Below are positions 25,035 through 34,039 of a stretch of 49,206 nt of DNA, one piece after another (position 1 is the first letter of the stretch; each line of letters begins with the position of its first letter). The translations under genes and the position numbers were made by a program. The notes beneath the pieces were generated by a model. The model saw only the letters and a program-made list of their open reading frames with translations. It had not been told where the DNA came from and made no database searches. Source of the DNA: Nesterenkonia sp. E16_10 (lineage in GTDB: Bacteria; Actinomycetota; Actinomycetes; Actinomycetales; Micrococcaceae); contig NZ_JADPSA010000011.1 in the NCBI RefSeq assembly GCF_017347085.1, positions 1-49,206 on the forward strand, given 5' to 3'.

Positions 25035-25063
25035 TTGCACTTCCAATAAGTCGAGCTTAGGCT
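25035..25063 (+). promoter_or_regulatory. mmsA promoter with a dyad in the spacer
   Basis: -35 TTGCAC (25035-25040), a 17-bp spacer and -10 TAGGCT (25058-25063). The spacer carries ACTT-N5-AAGT (25039-25051), a small inverted repeat that could be a repressor site. Transcription would start near 25070, leaving a leader of about 87 nt. Confidence 0.65.
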
Positions 25064-25156
25064 AACACAGTGAGAGCTGAATCACATGCGCCACCAGGTC
25101 GATCAGCACCTCGGCAGGCAGCCCCGAGGCTGATCCCGACGCGAAGGAGCACCTCC

Positions 25157-26653
25157 ATGACGGATCTGACCCACTTCATCCATGGCAGACACGTGCCCGG
25201 CGCCTCCGGGCGCAGCCGCGAGGTCTTCAACCCGGTCCGCGGCGAGGTCACCGCCCAGGTCCCCCTGGCCAGCGCCACGGAGGTCTCTCAGGCCGTCGAC
25301 TCGGCCCAGGCTGCCTTCAGCGAGTGGTCGGCGATGAACCCCCAGCGGCGCGGCCGCATCCTGCTCAAATGGGTCGAGCTGATCAGCACCCACCGTGAGG
25401 AGCTTGCCGAGACGCTCTCGAACGAACATGGAAAGACCTTCGAGGACGCCAAGGGTGACATCCAGCGCGGCGTGGAGGTCGTGGAGTTCGGCGCCGGAGC
25501 ACCCCATCTGCTCAAGGGTGAGTTCTCCCATGACGCGGGCACCGGCATGGATGTCCACAGTCTGCGTCAGCCCCTCGGGGTCGTAGCCGGGATCACCCCG
25601 TTCAACTTCCCCGCCATGATCCCGCTCTGGAAGGCCGGGACCGCTCTGGCGGCGGGCAACACCTTCGTGCTGAAGCCCTCGGAGCGCAACCCCTCGGTGC
25701 CGCTGCGCCTCGCTGAGCTGGCGCTTCAGGCCGGGATGCCGCCGGGCACGCTGAACGTGATCAACGGGGACAAGGAAGCGGTGGACGCGCTCATCGAGGA
25801 CCCCCGGGTGAAGGCGATCGGATTCGTCGGGTCCACCCCGATCGCCCAGTCGATCTACACCGCGGCCGCCGCGCAGGGGAAACGCGCCCAGTGCTTCGGC
25901 GGCGCGAAGAACCACATGGTGATCATGCCCGATGCCGATCTCGATCAGGCCGCCGACGCACTGATCGGTGCCGGCTACGGCTCCGCCGGTGAGCGGTGCA
26001 TGGCCATCTCCGTCGCGGTGCCTGTCGGGGAGGCCACGGCCGAGGCGCTGCGCGCCAAACTCCTGGAGCGCATCGAAAAGCTCGTGGTCGGGCCCTCGCT
26101 GGATCCCTCCAGCGACTTCGGCCCGGTCGTCGGCGCGGACGCCAAGTCCCGGATCGAGGGCTATATCGGGCTCGGCGTCGAAGAGGGTGCCGAGCTGGTG
26201 GTGGACGGGCGCGGCGTCGTCGTCGAGGGCCACCCGGACGGGTATTGGATCGGCGCCACGCTCTTCGACCACGTCACGCCGGCGATGCGCATCTATCAGG
26301 AGGAGATCTTCGGTCCGGTGCTGTGCATCGCCCGGGCTCGCGACTACGAGGAGGCCCTCCGGCTGCCCACGGAGCACCAGTTCGGCAACGGGGTGGCGAT
26401 CTTCACCCGCGACGGCGACACCGCGAGAGACTTCACCTCCCGGGTGGAGGTGGGGATGGTCGGGGTGAACGTGCCGATCCCGGTGCCCATCGCCTACTAC
26501 ACCTTCGGCGGCTGGAAGGCCTCCGGGTTCGGGGACCTGAATCAGCACGGCGAAGATGGGCTGAAGTTCTACACCAAGACCAAGACGGTCAGCACGCGCT
26601 GGCCCTCGGGCACCAAAGAGGGCGCCCGCTTCACCATGCCCGAGGGGAGCTGA
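25157..26653 (+). CDS. mmsA: Methylmalonate-semialdehyde dehydrogenase (CoA-acylating)
   Basis: A 498-residue aldehyde dehydrogenase that converts methylmalonate semialdehyde, NAD and CoA to propionyl-CoA, the last specific step of valine (and beta-aminoisobutyrate) breakdown. The catalytic cysteine is C281 in GYGSAGERCMAIS, a signature of this branch. Typical segments are PFNFPAMIPLWKAGTALAAG and FKFYTKTK-like GLKFYTKTKTVSTRW near the C-terminus. GAAGGAG lies seven bases before the ATG. It is the first gene of mmsA-mmsB-echA. Confidence 0.95.
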   Translation: MTDLTHFIHGRHVPGASGRSREVFNPVRGEVTAQVPLASATEVSQAVDSAQAAFSEWSAMNPQRRGRILLKWVELISTHREELAETLSNEHGKTFEDAKGDIQRGVEVVEFGAGAPHLLKGEFSHDAGTGMDVHSLRQPLGVVAGITPFNFPAMIPLWKAGTALAAGNTFVLKPSERNPSVPLRLAELALQAGMPPGTLNVINGDKEAVDALIEDPRVKAIGFVGSTPIAQSIYTAAAAQGKRAQCFGGAKNHMVIMPDADLDQAADALIGAGYGSAGERCMAISVAVPVGEATAEALRAKLLERIEKLVVGPSLDPSSDFGPVVGADAKSRIEGYIGLGVEEGAELVVDGRGVVVEGHPDGYWIGATLFDHVTPAMRIYQEEIFGPVLCIARARDYEEALRLPTEHQFGNGVAIFTRDGDTARDFTSRVEVGMVGVNVPIPVPIAYYTFGGWKASGFGDLNQHGEDGLKFYTKTKTVSTRWPSGTKEGARFTMPEGS

Positions 26654-26683
26654 GCCATGGCGGTCGATCCAGGAGGCGCTTCG

Positions 26684-27619
26684 ATGACCAGCACCACCGG
26701 CGGAACCCCGGCACACCCCAGCGTGGCGTTCATCGGACTCGGAAATATGGGCGGCCCGATGGCGGCGAACCTGGTCCAGGCGGGCGTGGCGGTCGCTGGC
26801 TTCGACCTCAGCGCCGACGCCGTGGCGGTCGCCCGCTCCAACGGCATCGAGACCGTCACCGACCCGCTCGAGGCCGTGGCGACCTCGGACGTGGTGCTCA
26901 CGATGCTGCCCTCCGGCAAGCACGTGCTCTCGGCCTATCAGGACTCCCCCGGCCTGCTCTCTGCTGCCCGGCCGGGGACGATCTTCCTGGACTGCTCCAC
27001 GATCAACATCTCCGAGGCGCAGCAGGCCGCGGAGCTGGCCGAGCGCGCCGGCTTCCGGGCCGCCGACGCACCGGTCTCCGGGGGCGTGGTGGGCGCGGAG
27101 GCCGGAAGCCTGGCGTTCATGGCCGGGGGCCGGCCGGAGGTCTTCGAAGAGATCCGCCCGCTGCTGGAGATCATGGGCGCTCGAGTGGTCCACTGCGGCG
27201 GCAGCGGCCTGGGCCAGGCCGCGAAGGTCTGCAACAACATGATCCTGGGCGTCAGCCAGATCGCCGTGGCGGAGGCCTTCGTCCTGGGCGAGCGACTGGG
27301 ACTGGACCACCAGGCGCTCTACGATGTGGTCTCCCACGCATCGGGGCAGTGTTGGGCGCTGACCACCAACTGCCCGGTCCCCGGGCCGGTGCCGAGCTCC
27401 CCGGCGAACCGGGACTTCACGCCTGGCTTCGCCGGTGCCCTGATGGCCAAGGACCTCACCCTCGCGACCAACGCGCTACAGGAGCAAGGCGTCGACGCGC
27501 AGCTGGGACGACTCGCCGCGGCCATCTTCACCGAGTTCGCCCAGGGCCCCGGGGCGCGGCAGGACTTCTCCGGCATCATCAACACCATCCGAGACAACTC
27601 CCACCACCCAGGAGCATGA
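26684..27619 (+). CDS. mmsB: 3-hydroxyisobutyrate dehydrogenase
   Basis: A 311-residue NAD-dependent beta-hydroxyacid dehydrogenase that oxidises 3-hydroxyisobutyrate to methylmalonate semialdehyde, the substrate of MmsA. It has the Rossmann motif FIGLGNMGGPMAANL, the DCSTIN segment, DAPVSGGVVGAEAGSL and the catalytic lysine in GQAAKVCNNMILG. I chose the ATG at 26684 with a perfect AGGAGG seven bases upstream. An ATG at 26657 with GAGGGGAG before it is a real alternative that adds nine residues. Confidence 0.93.
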   Translation: MTSTTGGTPAHPSVAFIGLGNMGGPMAANLVQAGVAVAGFDLSADAVAVARSNGIETVTDPLEAVATSDVVLTMLPSGKHVLSAYQDSPGLLSAARPGTIFLDCSTINISEAQQAAELAERAGFRAADAPVSGGVVGAEAGSLAFMAGGRPEVFEEIRPLLEIMGARVVHCGGSGLGQAAKVCNNMILGVSQIAVAEAFVLGERLGLDHQALYDVVSHASGQCWALTTNCPVPGPVPSSPANRDFTPGFAGALMAKDLTLATNALQEQGVDAQLGRLAAAIFTEFAQGPGARQDFSGIINTIRDNSHHPGA

Positions 27620-27622
27620 GGC

Positions 27623-28399
27623 ATGACCGAATATTCCACGATCCTGGTCACCACCGCCGCACGGGTCGGGCGGATCACGCTGAACCGGCCGGAATCCCTG
27701 AACGCCCTGAACACCCTGTTGATGCAGGAGGTGGTCCGCGCCGCAGGAGAGTTCGACGCCAGCCCGGAGATCGGAGCGATCCTGATCACCGGCTCGGACA
27801 AGGCGTTCGCGGCCGGCGCCGACATCACCGAGATGGCGGAGCAGGATCATCAGGGAATGTATGCGGCGGACTGGTTCCGCCCCTGGGACGACCTGACCCG
27901 GCTGCGCACCCCGATCGTGGCCGCGGTGAACGGCTACGCGCTGGGCGGAGGGTGCGAGCTGGCGATGATGGCCGATGTCATCGTGGCCGGGGAGGGCGCG
28001 AGATTCGGTCAGCCCGAGATCAACCTGGGGGTGATCCCGGGGATGGGCGCCTCACAGCGACTGACCCGCTCGGTGGGCAAGGCCAAGGCGATGGACATGA
28101 TCCTGACCGGACGGCGCATCCATGCCGAGGAGGCCGAGCGCATCGGCCTGGTCTCACGAGTCGTGCCCGATGCGGACACCCTCGCGGAGGCCACAGCGGT
28201 CGCGGAGCTGATCGCCTCGAAGTCCAAGCCTGCCGCGCAGATGGCGAAGGAGGCCGTGGGCGCGGCCTTCGACTCCACGCTGCATCAGGGCCTGATGCTC
28301 GAGCGGCGGATGTTCCATGCGATGTTCTCCCTGGAGGATCAGTCCGAGGGCATGCGCGCGTTCCGCGAGAAGCGGGAACCGCAGTGGCGACATCGCTGA
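27623..28399 (+). CDS. Enoyl-CoA hydratase
   Basis: A 258-residue crotonase-family enzyme. Both catalytic glutamates of the hydratases are present, E112 in [12 protein letters not shown] and E132 in [11 protein letters not shown]. Their 20-residue spacing is the same as in rat mitochondrial hydratase. The oxyanion-hole segment is [12 protein letters not shown]. It starts 3 nt after the mmsB stop, so it is co-transcribed. In this setting it may hydrate methacrylyl-CoA in valine breakdown. It ends 9 nt from the convergent MarR gene. Confidence 0.92.
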   Translation: MTEYSTILVTTAARVGRITLNRPESLNALNTLLMQEVVRAAGEFDASPEIGAILITGSDKAFAAGADITEMAEQDHQGMYAADWFRPWDDLTRLRTPIVAAVNGYALGGGCELAMMADVIVAGEGARFGQPEINLGVIPGMGASQRLTRSVGKAKAMDMILTGRRIHAEEAERIGLVSRVVPDADTLAEATAVAELIASKSKPAAQMAKEAVGAAFDSTLHQGLMLERRMFHAMFSLEDQSEGMRAFREKREPQWRHR

Positions 28400-28408
28400 C
28401 CCAGCGGC

Positions 28409-28915
28409 TCAGGGGGGGAAGTCGCCCGCTCGCTGGCGGAAGTTCGCCAGGATGGTGTTCAGCTGATCGATCTCTTCCGCCTCGAAACCGGTGTCCTCGA
28501 AAAGCTGCTCATTGAGCGCCCGGGTCGCCTGCTCGGCCACCTGCTTGCCCTCCGGGGTCAGGACCAGAAGCATGGCGCGTCGGTCGGAGTCGTGCGGCTC
28601 CCGGCGCACCAGACCCGCGGACTCCAGCCGGTCCACGGCATTGGTGATCGACGTCGGGTGGACCTGAAGCAACTGGCTCGCCTTGTTCATCGGCAGCCGC
28701 TCCTCACGGGAGAACCCCAGCAGTGCGAGCACCTCGTAACGGGCGAAAGTCAGCTTGAACGGCTTCAGGATGTCCCTCGCTCGCCCCAGCAGGATCTGCT
28801 GGGTCCGCATGATGGCGGTCACCGCCGCGGCCGGGGCGGCCGCGGCCGTCCATCCCTGAAGCTCCCAGTTCTTCTGGATCTCGGCGATGGGATCCTTCGC
28901 AAGCGGGGGGTGCAT
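28409..28915 (-). CDS. MarR family regulator
   Basis: A 168-residue MarR-type winged-helix regulator. The DNA-binding part is about residues 65-125 (RYEVLALLGFSREERLPMNKASQLL, TSITNAVDRLESAGLVRREPHDSDRRAMLLVLT), flanked by dimerisation helices. ATG at 28915 with AAGGAG about nine bases upstream; an earlier in-frame ATG at 28951 has no such site. It lies between mmsAB-echA and the acyl-CoA synthetase gene and probably controls one or both. The ligand may be an acyl- or aryl-CoA, which is an inference. Confidence 0.9.
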   Translation of the reverse strand: MHPPLAKDPIAEIQKNWELQGWTAAAAPAAAVTAIMRTQQILLGRARDILKPFKLTFARYEVLALLGFSREERLPMNKASQLLQVHPTSITNAVDRLESAGLVRREPHDSDRRAMLLVLTPEGKQVAEQATRALNEQLFEDTGFEAEEIDQLNTILANFRQRAGDFPP

Positions 28916-28947
28916 GAAGGGCGTCTCCTTGTTCGTGCTCGGTCCGA

Positions 28948-28962
28948 GCATTCTTTGGATGC
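28948..28962. promoter_or_regulatory. Candidate MarR operator
   Basis: GCATTCTTTGGATGC, a 15-bp imperfect palindrome (GCATnC...GnATGC), located 33 bp upstream of the MarR start codon. Autoregulation through such a site is usual in this family. Confidence 0.4.
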
Positions 28963-29053
28963 ACCGGAGTTTATCCGGGAATCAGCAACGGTCGGACGTG
29001 CTACCACCCTTCGGGGCGCACCGTGATCTGAGTGGCCGCTCAGCAGGTCGTCC

Positions 29054-30805
29054 TCAGGGGCGCTTGAGTCCCAGGTCGGCCTCGCGGTATTCCACCCCGA
29101 ATCCTTCTCGTCCCGCCCCGGCCTCGGCGCGCTGCTCCTCTGAGGCACGCAGCTGCACTCGCCGGATCTTGCCCGAGATCGTCTTGGGAAGTTCAGAGAA
29201 CTCGATGCGCCGGATCCGCTGATAGGGCGCCAGTCTGGTGAGCGCGAACTGCAGGATCTCGGTCGCGGTCGCCTCGTTCGGCTCCCACCCGGAGGCCAGC
29301 GTCACATACGCCTTGGGCACCGCCAGCCTGAGCTCGTCCGGCGCTGGCACGATGGCGGCCTCCACCACGGCCGGGTGTTCGATGAGCACCGACTCCAGCT
29401 CGAACGGCGAGACCTTATAGTCGCTGGACTTGAAGACGTCATCGGCCCGCCCGACGTAGGTGATCACCCCGTATTCGTCACGGGAGGCGATATCCCCGGT
29501 GTGGTAGTACCCGTCTCGGAAGACCTCCGCGTTCTTCGCCTCGTCGCCGTAGTAGCCTTTCATCAGACCGACCGGACGTGGGTCCAGGGCGAGGCAGATC
29601 TCTCCCTCATCGGCTTCCGCACCCGAGACCGGATCGATCAGGACGACGTCGAATCCCGGCAGCGGGACACCCATGGCACCGAACTTCACCCGACGACCCG
29701 GAGGGTTGGCGATCTGCAGCGAGGACTCGGTCTGCCCGAAGCCATCGCGGATCGTGCGCCCCCACGCCCGCTGGACCTGTTCGATGACCTCCGGGTTCAG
29801 CGGCTCTCCGGCCGAGACCGTGACACGAGGCGGCCGCTTCAGCTGCGTCAGGTCCGCCTTGATCAGCATCCGCCAGACCGTGGGCGGGGCACAGAAGCTG
29901 GTCACGCCGGCGGACTCCATGGAGCGCATCAGGGCCGCGGGATCGAACCTGCTGAAGTTGTACAGGAAGATGGTGGCCTCGGCGATCCACGGTGCGAAGA
30001 AGTTCGACCACGCGTGTTTGGCCCAGCCCGGCGAGGAGACGTTCAGATGCACGTCTCCAGGCTCGAGTCCGATCCAGTACAGCGTGGAGAGGTGCCCCAC
30101 CGGGTATGAGGTGTGGCTGTGCTCGACCAGCTTGGGCTGCGAGGTCGTGCCCGAGGTGAAGTACAGCAGCATCGTCTCGTCGGCGGCGGTCGGCACGAGC
30201 TGCTCAAGTTCGGGGGAGGCCGCGTAGGCCTCCTGGTAGGGATGCACGGTGCGGCCGGGCACCTCAGGCGGCTCCGCCGCCTGCCGATCGGCATACACAC
30301 CGGGCACATGCAGGAGCGCGTAGTCGCCCTGGACCTGGGTAAACTTGCGCAGCGTTGCGGAGTCCCCCACGACCCAGCTCGCTTCGGCCCGGCTGACCCG
30401 GTCCTCCAGGTCATGCGGGCCCATCTGGGTCGTGGTGGGGATCAGCACGGCGCCGAGCTTGATCGCGGCCAGCATCGTCTCCCACAGCTCGACCTGGTTC
30501 CCCAGGATCAGCAGGATCCGGTCCCCGCGCCTGACCCCGATGCCGGTCATCCAGTTGGCCACCCGGTTGGAGTCCTCACTCAGCTGCGCGAAGCTGCGGG
30601 TGAGCCGTGATCCATCTTCTTCCAGGATCACCAGCGCGTCCTGGCCCGATCGCTCGGGACTCCTTGCCACCTGATCGAACCAGTCGAAGCCGAAGTTGAA
30701 GTGGGTGAACCGGGGCCAGACGAAATCCCGTCGAGCGCGCTCCCAGTCCTGCTGAGCACCCACAAGCTGGTCCCGTGCTGCGCGGAACTCTTCGGTGACT
30801 GTCAT
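29054..30805 (-). CDS. Acyl-CoA synthetase, AMP-forming (medium-chain type)
   Basis: A 583-residue ANL-superfamily ligase that activates a carboxylic acid to its acyl-CoA through an acyl-adenylate. The phosphate loop is LLYFTSGTTSQPK (about 213-225), motif A7 is GYYHTGDIASRDEYG, and the C-terminal catalytic lysine is K546 in PKTISGKIRR. The sequence resembles bacterial medium-chain/aryl acyl-CoA synthetases rather than long-chain FadD. GAGGAGA lies six bases before the ATG at 30805. It is divergent from the acyl-CoA dehydrogenase gene, which suggests a shared route. The substrate is unknown. Confidence 0.9.
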   Translation of the reverse strand: MTVTEEFRAARDQLVGAQQDWERARRDFVWPRFTHFNFGFDWFDQVARSPERSGQDALVILEEDGSRLTRSFAQLSEDSNRVANWMTGIGVRRGDRILLILGNQVELWETMLAAIKLGAVLIPTTTQMGPHDLEDRVSRAEASWVVGDSATLRKFTQVQGDYALLHVPGVYADRQAAEPPEVPGRTVHPYQEAYAASPELEQLVPTAADETMLLYFTSGTTSQPKLVEHSHTSYPVGHLSTLYWIGLEPGDVHLNVSSPGWAKHAWSNFFAPWIAEATIFLYNFSRFDPAALMRSMESAGVTSFCAPPTVWRMLIKADLTQLKRPPRVTVSAGEPLNPEVIEQVQRAWGRTIRDGFGQTESSLQIANPPGRRVKFGAMGVPLPGFDVVLIDPVSGAEADEGEICLALDPRPVGLMKGYYGDEAKNAEVFRDGYYHTGDIASRDEYGVITYVGRADDVFKSSDYKVSPFELESVLIEHPAVVEAAIVPAPDELRLAVPKAYVTLASGWEPNEATATEILQFALTRLAPYQRIRRIEFSELPKTISGKIRRVQLRASEEQRAEAGAGREGFGVEYREADLGLKRP

Positions 30806-30841
30806 GGTGTTTCTCCTCGAGGTGTACGTGACGCCGGTCAC

Positions 30842-30884
30842 TCTAGAATATACTTGGAAGTCATATAGTCGGTAAAGATGCAGT
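30842..30884. promoter_or_regulatory. AT-rich divergent promoter/operator region
   Basis: The most AT-rich patch nearby. On the minus strand -35 TTTACC (30876-30871) and -10 TATATT (30852-30847), 18 bp apart, would drive the synthetase. On the plus strand TATAGT (30864-30869) could be the dehydrogenase -10. ACTTGGAAGT (30852-30861) is a perfect ACTT-N2-AAGT palindrome between them, so a repressor here would cover both promoters. Confidence 0.55.
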
Positions 30885-30950
30885 TGTACATGCAGTGAGA
30901 TGTCCCTCGGACCTCCCGGACCGGGCCCGCCGCACGATAAGGAGACCTCG

Positions 30951-32153
30951 ATGACCATGCAGGAAGCCAAGGGCGCCGCAGACCTCGTCTCTGAAGACCC
31001 GGACCTGATGCAGCTGGCTCGCCACCTGAGCCCGGCAGAGCGGGACCGGCTGGGCATGATCGACGAGTACGCGCAGCGCAACATTCGACGACAGTCCCTC
31101 GAACCCTGGAACGAGGGTGACCTTCCGCTCGAGATGCTTGCCGGACTGGGCGGCGTCGGGCTGGGCGAACTGTGCCTCGACGGCTCCTCGCCGCTGTTCC
31201 GCGGGCTTGCCCACGCCTCGCTGGCCCGCGCCGACATCTCGATCTCTGCGGTCATCGGCATTCATAATGAGCTCATCGTCGGCATGATCCACGCCCTGGG
31301 CTCGCAGCGCCAGCGTGAGGAATGGCTGCCGGCGCTGCGCGAGCTGCGCAGCTTCGGCGCCTTCTGCCTCACCGAGCCCGATCACGGCTCGGACGTGGCC
31401 GGCGGACTGGCCACCTCGGCGACCCTGCGCGGCGGAGAGTGGCGCATCCAGGGATCCAAGCGTTGGATCGGCATGGGCACGGTGGCCGACGTCGCCCTGG
31501 TCTGGGCTCGGGACACCGCGGACCGGCAGGTCAAGGGCTTCCTGGTGCCCACGTCGAGCGCGGGGTACCGGGCCCAGAAGATCAGGCACAAGACCGGTCT
31601 GCGCATCATGCCCAACGCAGACATCGAGCTCGATGTCATCGTGCCGCAGGATGCGCTGCTGCCGGGGGCGACCTCCTTCGCCGCGGCGAACGAGGGGCTG
31701 CGCAGCTCGCGGGCCTGGGTGGGTTGGCAGGCGGTCGGGGCCCAGCAGGCGCTGCTGGAGATCGCGCGGGACTATGCGCTGCGGCGCGACCAGTTCGGCG
31801 TGCCGCTGGCGTCGTTCCAGCTCATTCAGGCCGCGCTGGGCCAGGTGGCGGGAAACCTGGCGGTCTCGACCTCGTATATGGCAGAGCTGACCCGGTTGCA
31901 GACCGATCGTGGGCTGAGCATGATGCATGCCTCGCTGGGCAAGGCCACGCTGACCCGGCTGGCACGAGAGTCTGCTGCCGCGGCGCGGGAGATCTTCGGC
32001 GGAAACGGGATCCTCAGTGATCACGAGGCGGCCAAGATCGCGGGCGACATCGAGGCGATCTACACCTATGAGGGCTCCCACAGCATCAACCTGCTGATCG
32101 CCGGACGTGAACTGACCGGGGTCTCCGCCTTCGCGCCGCACCGCAGGACCTGA
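30951..32153 (+). CDS. Acyl-CoA dehydrogenase, glutaryl-CoA dehydrogenase-like
   Basis: A 400-residue FAD flavoenzyme. It has the family signature AFCLTEPDHGSD and a C-terminal catalytic base E374 in IYTYEGSHSINLLIAGRELTG, the position used by glutaryl-CoA dehydrogenase (GCDH) and close relatives. The GCDH arginine that binds the free carboxylate (Arg94 in the human enzyme) aligns with a serine in ARADISISAVIG. A non-dicarboxylic substrate such as a short or branched acyl-CoA is therefore more likely. AAGGAG precedes the ATG at 30951; a second ATG follows at 30957. It is divergent from the acyl-CoA synthetase gene. Confidence 0.9.
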   Translation: MTMQEAKGAADLVSEDPDLMQLARHLSPAERDRLGMIDEYAQRNIRRQSLEPWNEGDLPLEMLAGLGGVGLGELCLDGSSPLFRGLAHASLARADISISAVIGIHNELIVGMIHALGSQRQREEWLPALRELRSFGAFCLTEPDHGSDVAGGLATSATLRGGEWRIQGSKRWIGMGTVADVALVWARDTADRQVKGFLVPTSSAGYRAQKIRHKTGLRIMPNADIELDVIVPQDALLPGATSFAAANEGLRSSRAWVGWQAVGAQQALLEIARDYALRRDQFGVPLASFQLIQAALGQVAGNLAVSTSYMAELTRLQTDRGLSMMHASLGKATLTRLARESAAAAREIFGGNGILSDHEAAKIAGDIEAIYTYEGSHSINLLIAGRELTGVSAFAPHRRT

Positions 32154-32207
32154 GCCGGAGGCGCCCCTGGCTCGGCGATCCATGGCCCGCTGGAGCGCCC
32201 CGGTGGC

Positions 32208-32822
32208 TCAGCCCTCGTATTCCTCCCCGATGATCAGGGTCACGAAGCTGGCCTGGTCGTGGGATTCCACGGTCCCGGCCCCGAAGCTCTCGGCGAGCTC
32301 CTCGGCGATCGCCTGCTCGGCCTCTCCGGAGCCCGCGGGGTAGACCACGGCGGGGGTCTCGGCGCGCTCTTCGAAGTTCCAGTCGCCGTTCCAGACCACG
32401 TTGTAGTCCAGCTCCTCGAGCTCCGCGCTCATCGATGAGGCGCCGCCCTCGATGCCCTGGTAGTTGGCCACCTGGACCGGGGTCTCGGTGTCGCTGGCCG
32501 GCTGCGGCCCGGCGGGCTCCTGCTCCGGGTCTGCTTCACCCTCGGCTGCATCCCCATCCTCATCCTCGGCCTGGTCTTCGGATTCGGTCACCGCGTCCTG
32601 GTCCTCGGCGGTGGTGTCCGCCTCCGGGTCCGAGAACATCGGCATGATGAAGTAGGCGAAGGCCCCGACCAGAAGCACGAACACCGCCAGAAGTCCGATC
32701 CAGCGCAGACCGCTGCCACCGGCCCCGCCCGTTCCGGCGGCGCCTGGAGCCCGGTGCTTGCCGGCCTCTCCCGTCTGGTACGGCGGGACGTCGTCGAACT
32801 CGTCGTGCGGATGCTGGCTCAT
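32208..32822 (-). CDS. Membrane-anchored LytR C-terminal domain protein
   Basis: A 204-residue protein with a short Gly/Ala-rich cytoplasmic N-terminus, one transmembrane helix (about 40-61, WIGLLAVFVLLVGAFAYFIM) and a strongly acidic linker (about 62-110). An extracytoplasmic LytR_C-type domain follows (about 112-204: VQVANYQGIEGGASSMSAELEELDYNVVWNGDW through VTLIIGEEY). LytR_C domains occur next to or within LytR-CpsA-Psr cell-wall ligases; the function of stand-alone forms is not established. ATG at 32822 with AGGAC upstream. A DUF3263 gene lies upstream on the same strand. Confidence 0.85.
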   Translation of the reverse strand: MSQHPHDEFDDVPPYQTGEAGKHRAPGAAGTGGAGGSGLRWIGLLAVFVLLVGAFAYFIMPMFSDPEADTTAEDQDAVTESEDQAEDEDGDAAEGEADPEQEPAGPQPASDTETPVQVANYQGIEGGASSMSAELEELDYNVVWNGDWNFEERAETPAVVYPAGSGEAEQAIAEELAESFGAGTVESHDQASFVTLIIGEEYEG

Positions 32823-32915
32823 AGGTCCTGTCCTCAAGGTGCGGGAGCGATGCTTGGTGCTGCGATGCTCGGTGCTGGGATGCCCGGTGCTCGGTGCTGC
32901 GCTGTTCGACGGCGC

Positions 32916-33149
32916 TCAGCGGCGGGTCGCCCGGGCGCGATGCCGGGCGTCTCGCTGCCGGCGCAGGCGCTTGACCAGCATCGGGTCGTGGGCCAGCGCC
33001 TCCTCCGTGTCGATCAGCCGGTTCAGCGCCTGGTAGTAGGCCACGGCTGACATCTGGAGCGTCTCGGTGATGGCCTCGTCCTTCGCGCCGGCGTATTTCC
33101 ACCACTGGCGCTCCAGGTCGAGCATCTTCTTCTCCTGTTCAGTGATCAT
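32916..33149 (-). CDS. DUF3263 family small protein
   Basis: A 77-residue protein that matches the actinobacterial DUF3263 pattern: [39 protein letters not shown], followed by [19 protein letters not shown]. The first part looks like a helix-turn-helix and the tail is strongly basic, so nucleic-acid binding is plausible, but no function is established. The start codon directly follows GGGGAG. A TAGGAT hexamer (33164-33159) ends nine bases upstream, so the leader is very short or absent. It is divergent from ung. Confidence 0.85.
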   Translation of the reverse strand: MITEQEKKMLDLERQWWKYAGAKDEAITETLQMSAVAYYQALNRLIDTEEALAHDPMLVKRLRRQRDARHRARATRR

Positions 33150-33237
33150 CTCCCCGTCATCCTACGGCTGGGCGGCGCGCATTGCAGGAATATCGACGCG
33201 CATGGATCCGCCGGTGTCTTGAACCGGCTGGGCGTCC

Positions 33238-33243
33238 TATGGT
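33238..33243 (+). promoter_or_regulatory. -10 hexamer of a probable leaderless ung transcript
   Basis: TATGGT lies seven bases before the ATG at 33251. The intervening GGAGG is too close to the start codon for a normal ribosome binding site. Confidence 0.35.
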
Positions 33244-33250
33244 GGAGGCG

Positions 33251-33949
33251 ATGACATCTGAGACTGAACTGATCGCCCCCCTGGAAGCAGGATGGCAGCG
33301 AGCCCTGGCTGGGCAGTCCGCGCACTTCGAGACCGTCCGCGAGGAGCTGACCCGACGCCGCGAGGCCGGGGAGCAGGTGCTTCCGGCTCCGGAGCTGGTG
33401 CTGCGCGGGTTCCGGCAGCCCTTCGACGCGGTGAAGGTGCTGATCCTGGGTCAGGACCCCTACCCGACCCCGGGCCACGCCATCGGCATGTCCTTCGCGG
33501 TGGACCCCGAGGTCCGTCCGCTGCCCCGGAGCCTGGGCAACATCTTCACCGAGCTCGAGTCCGACCTGGGGATCCCGCGCAGTCCCCACGGGGATCTCAC
33601 GGCCTGGGCGCGGCAGGGGGTGCTGATGCTCAATCGGGTGCTCACGGTCAGCGCGGGTGCACCGGCCTCGCACCGCGGCATCGGCTGGGAACCGATCACC
33701 GAGGCGGCGCTTCAGGCTCTGGTGGGGCGCGGCACCCCGCTGGTCTCGATCCTCTGGGGCGCCGATGCCCGCAAGCTGGCCCCGCTGTTGGATCGCGGGG
33801 CGCACACGGCGGTGATCACCAGCCCGCATCCCTCACCGCTCTCGGCGCGGCGAGGATTCTTCGGCTCGCGGCCGTTCTCGCAGGCCAACGAGGCGCTGCG
33901 CCGGCTCGGCGCAGAACCGGTGGACTGGCGGCTGGACGCGGAAGGCTGA
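33251..33949 (+). CDS. ung: Uracil-DNA glycosylase (family 1)
   Basis: A 232-residue base-excision repair enzyme that removes uracil from DNA. The water-activating loop is [13 protein letters not shown] with D69, and the DNA-intercalation loop is [15 protein letters not shown] with H193. Other family elements are [13 protein letters not shown] and LMLNRVLTV. The length is normal. The ATG at 33251 is chosen because the conserved part begins about 10 residues later; ATG at 33239 is an alternative. Downstream it converges on thrE. Confidence 0.96.
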   Translation: MTSETELIAPLEAGWQRALAGQSAHFETVREELTRRREAGEQVLPAPELVLRGFRQPFDAVKVLILGQDPYPTPGHAIGMSFAVDPEVRPLPRSLGNIFTELESDLGIPRSPHGDLTAWARQGVLMLNRVLTVSAGAPASHRGIGWEPITEAALQALVGRGTPLVSILWGADARKLAPLLDRGAHTAVITSPHPSPLSARRGFFGSRPFSQANEALRRLGAEPVDWRLDAEG

Positions 33950-34039
33950 TCAGCCGCCCCGCCGCGCAGGGCGCAGAGCCGTGCATGCCGGCAGGGCGCA
34001 GGGCCGCGCAGGCTCGCCGACCATACAAGGCCCGACCGG

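Noticed and set aside
25053-25071. IdeR iron box (TTAGGCTAA core) near mmsA
   Set aside because: Only the central nine bases fit; about 13 of 19 consensus positions match. The same bases are better explained as the -10 box of a TTGCAC-17-TAGGCT promoter, and mmsA has no clear iron link.
30951-32153. Glutaryl-CoA dehydrogenase proper
   Set aside because: Overall similarity and the catalytic glutamate fit, but the arginine that binds the glutaryl carboxylate aligns with serine, so the specific name is not justified.
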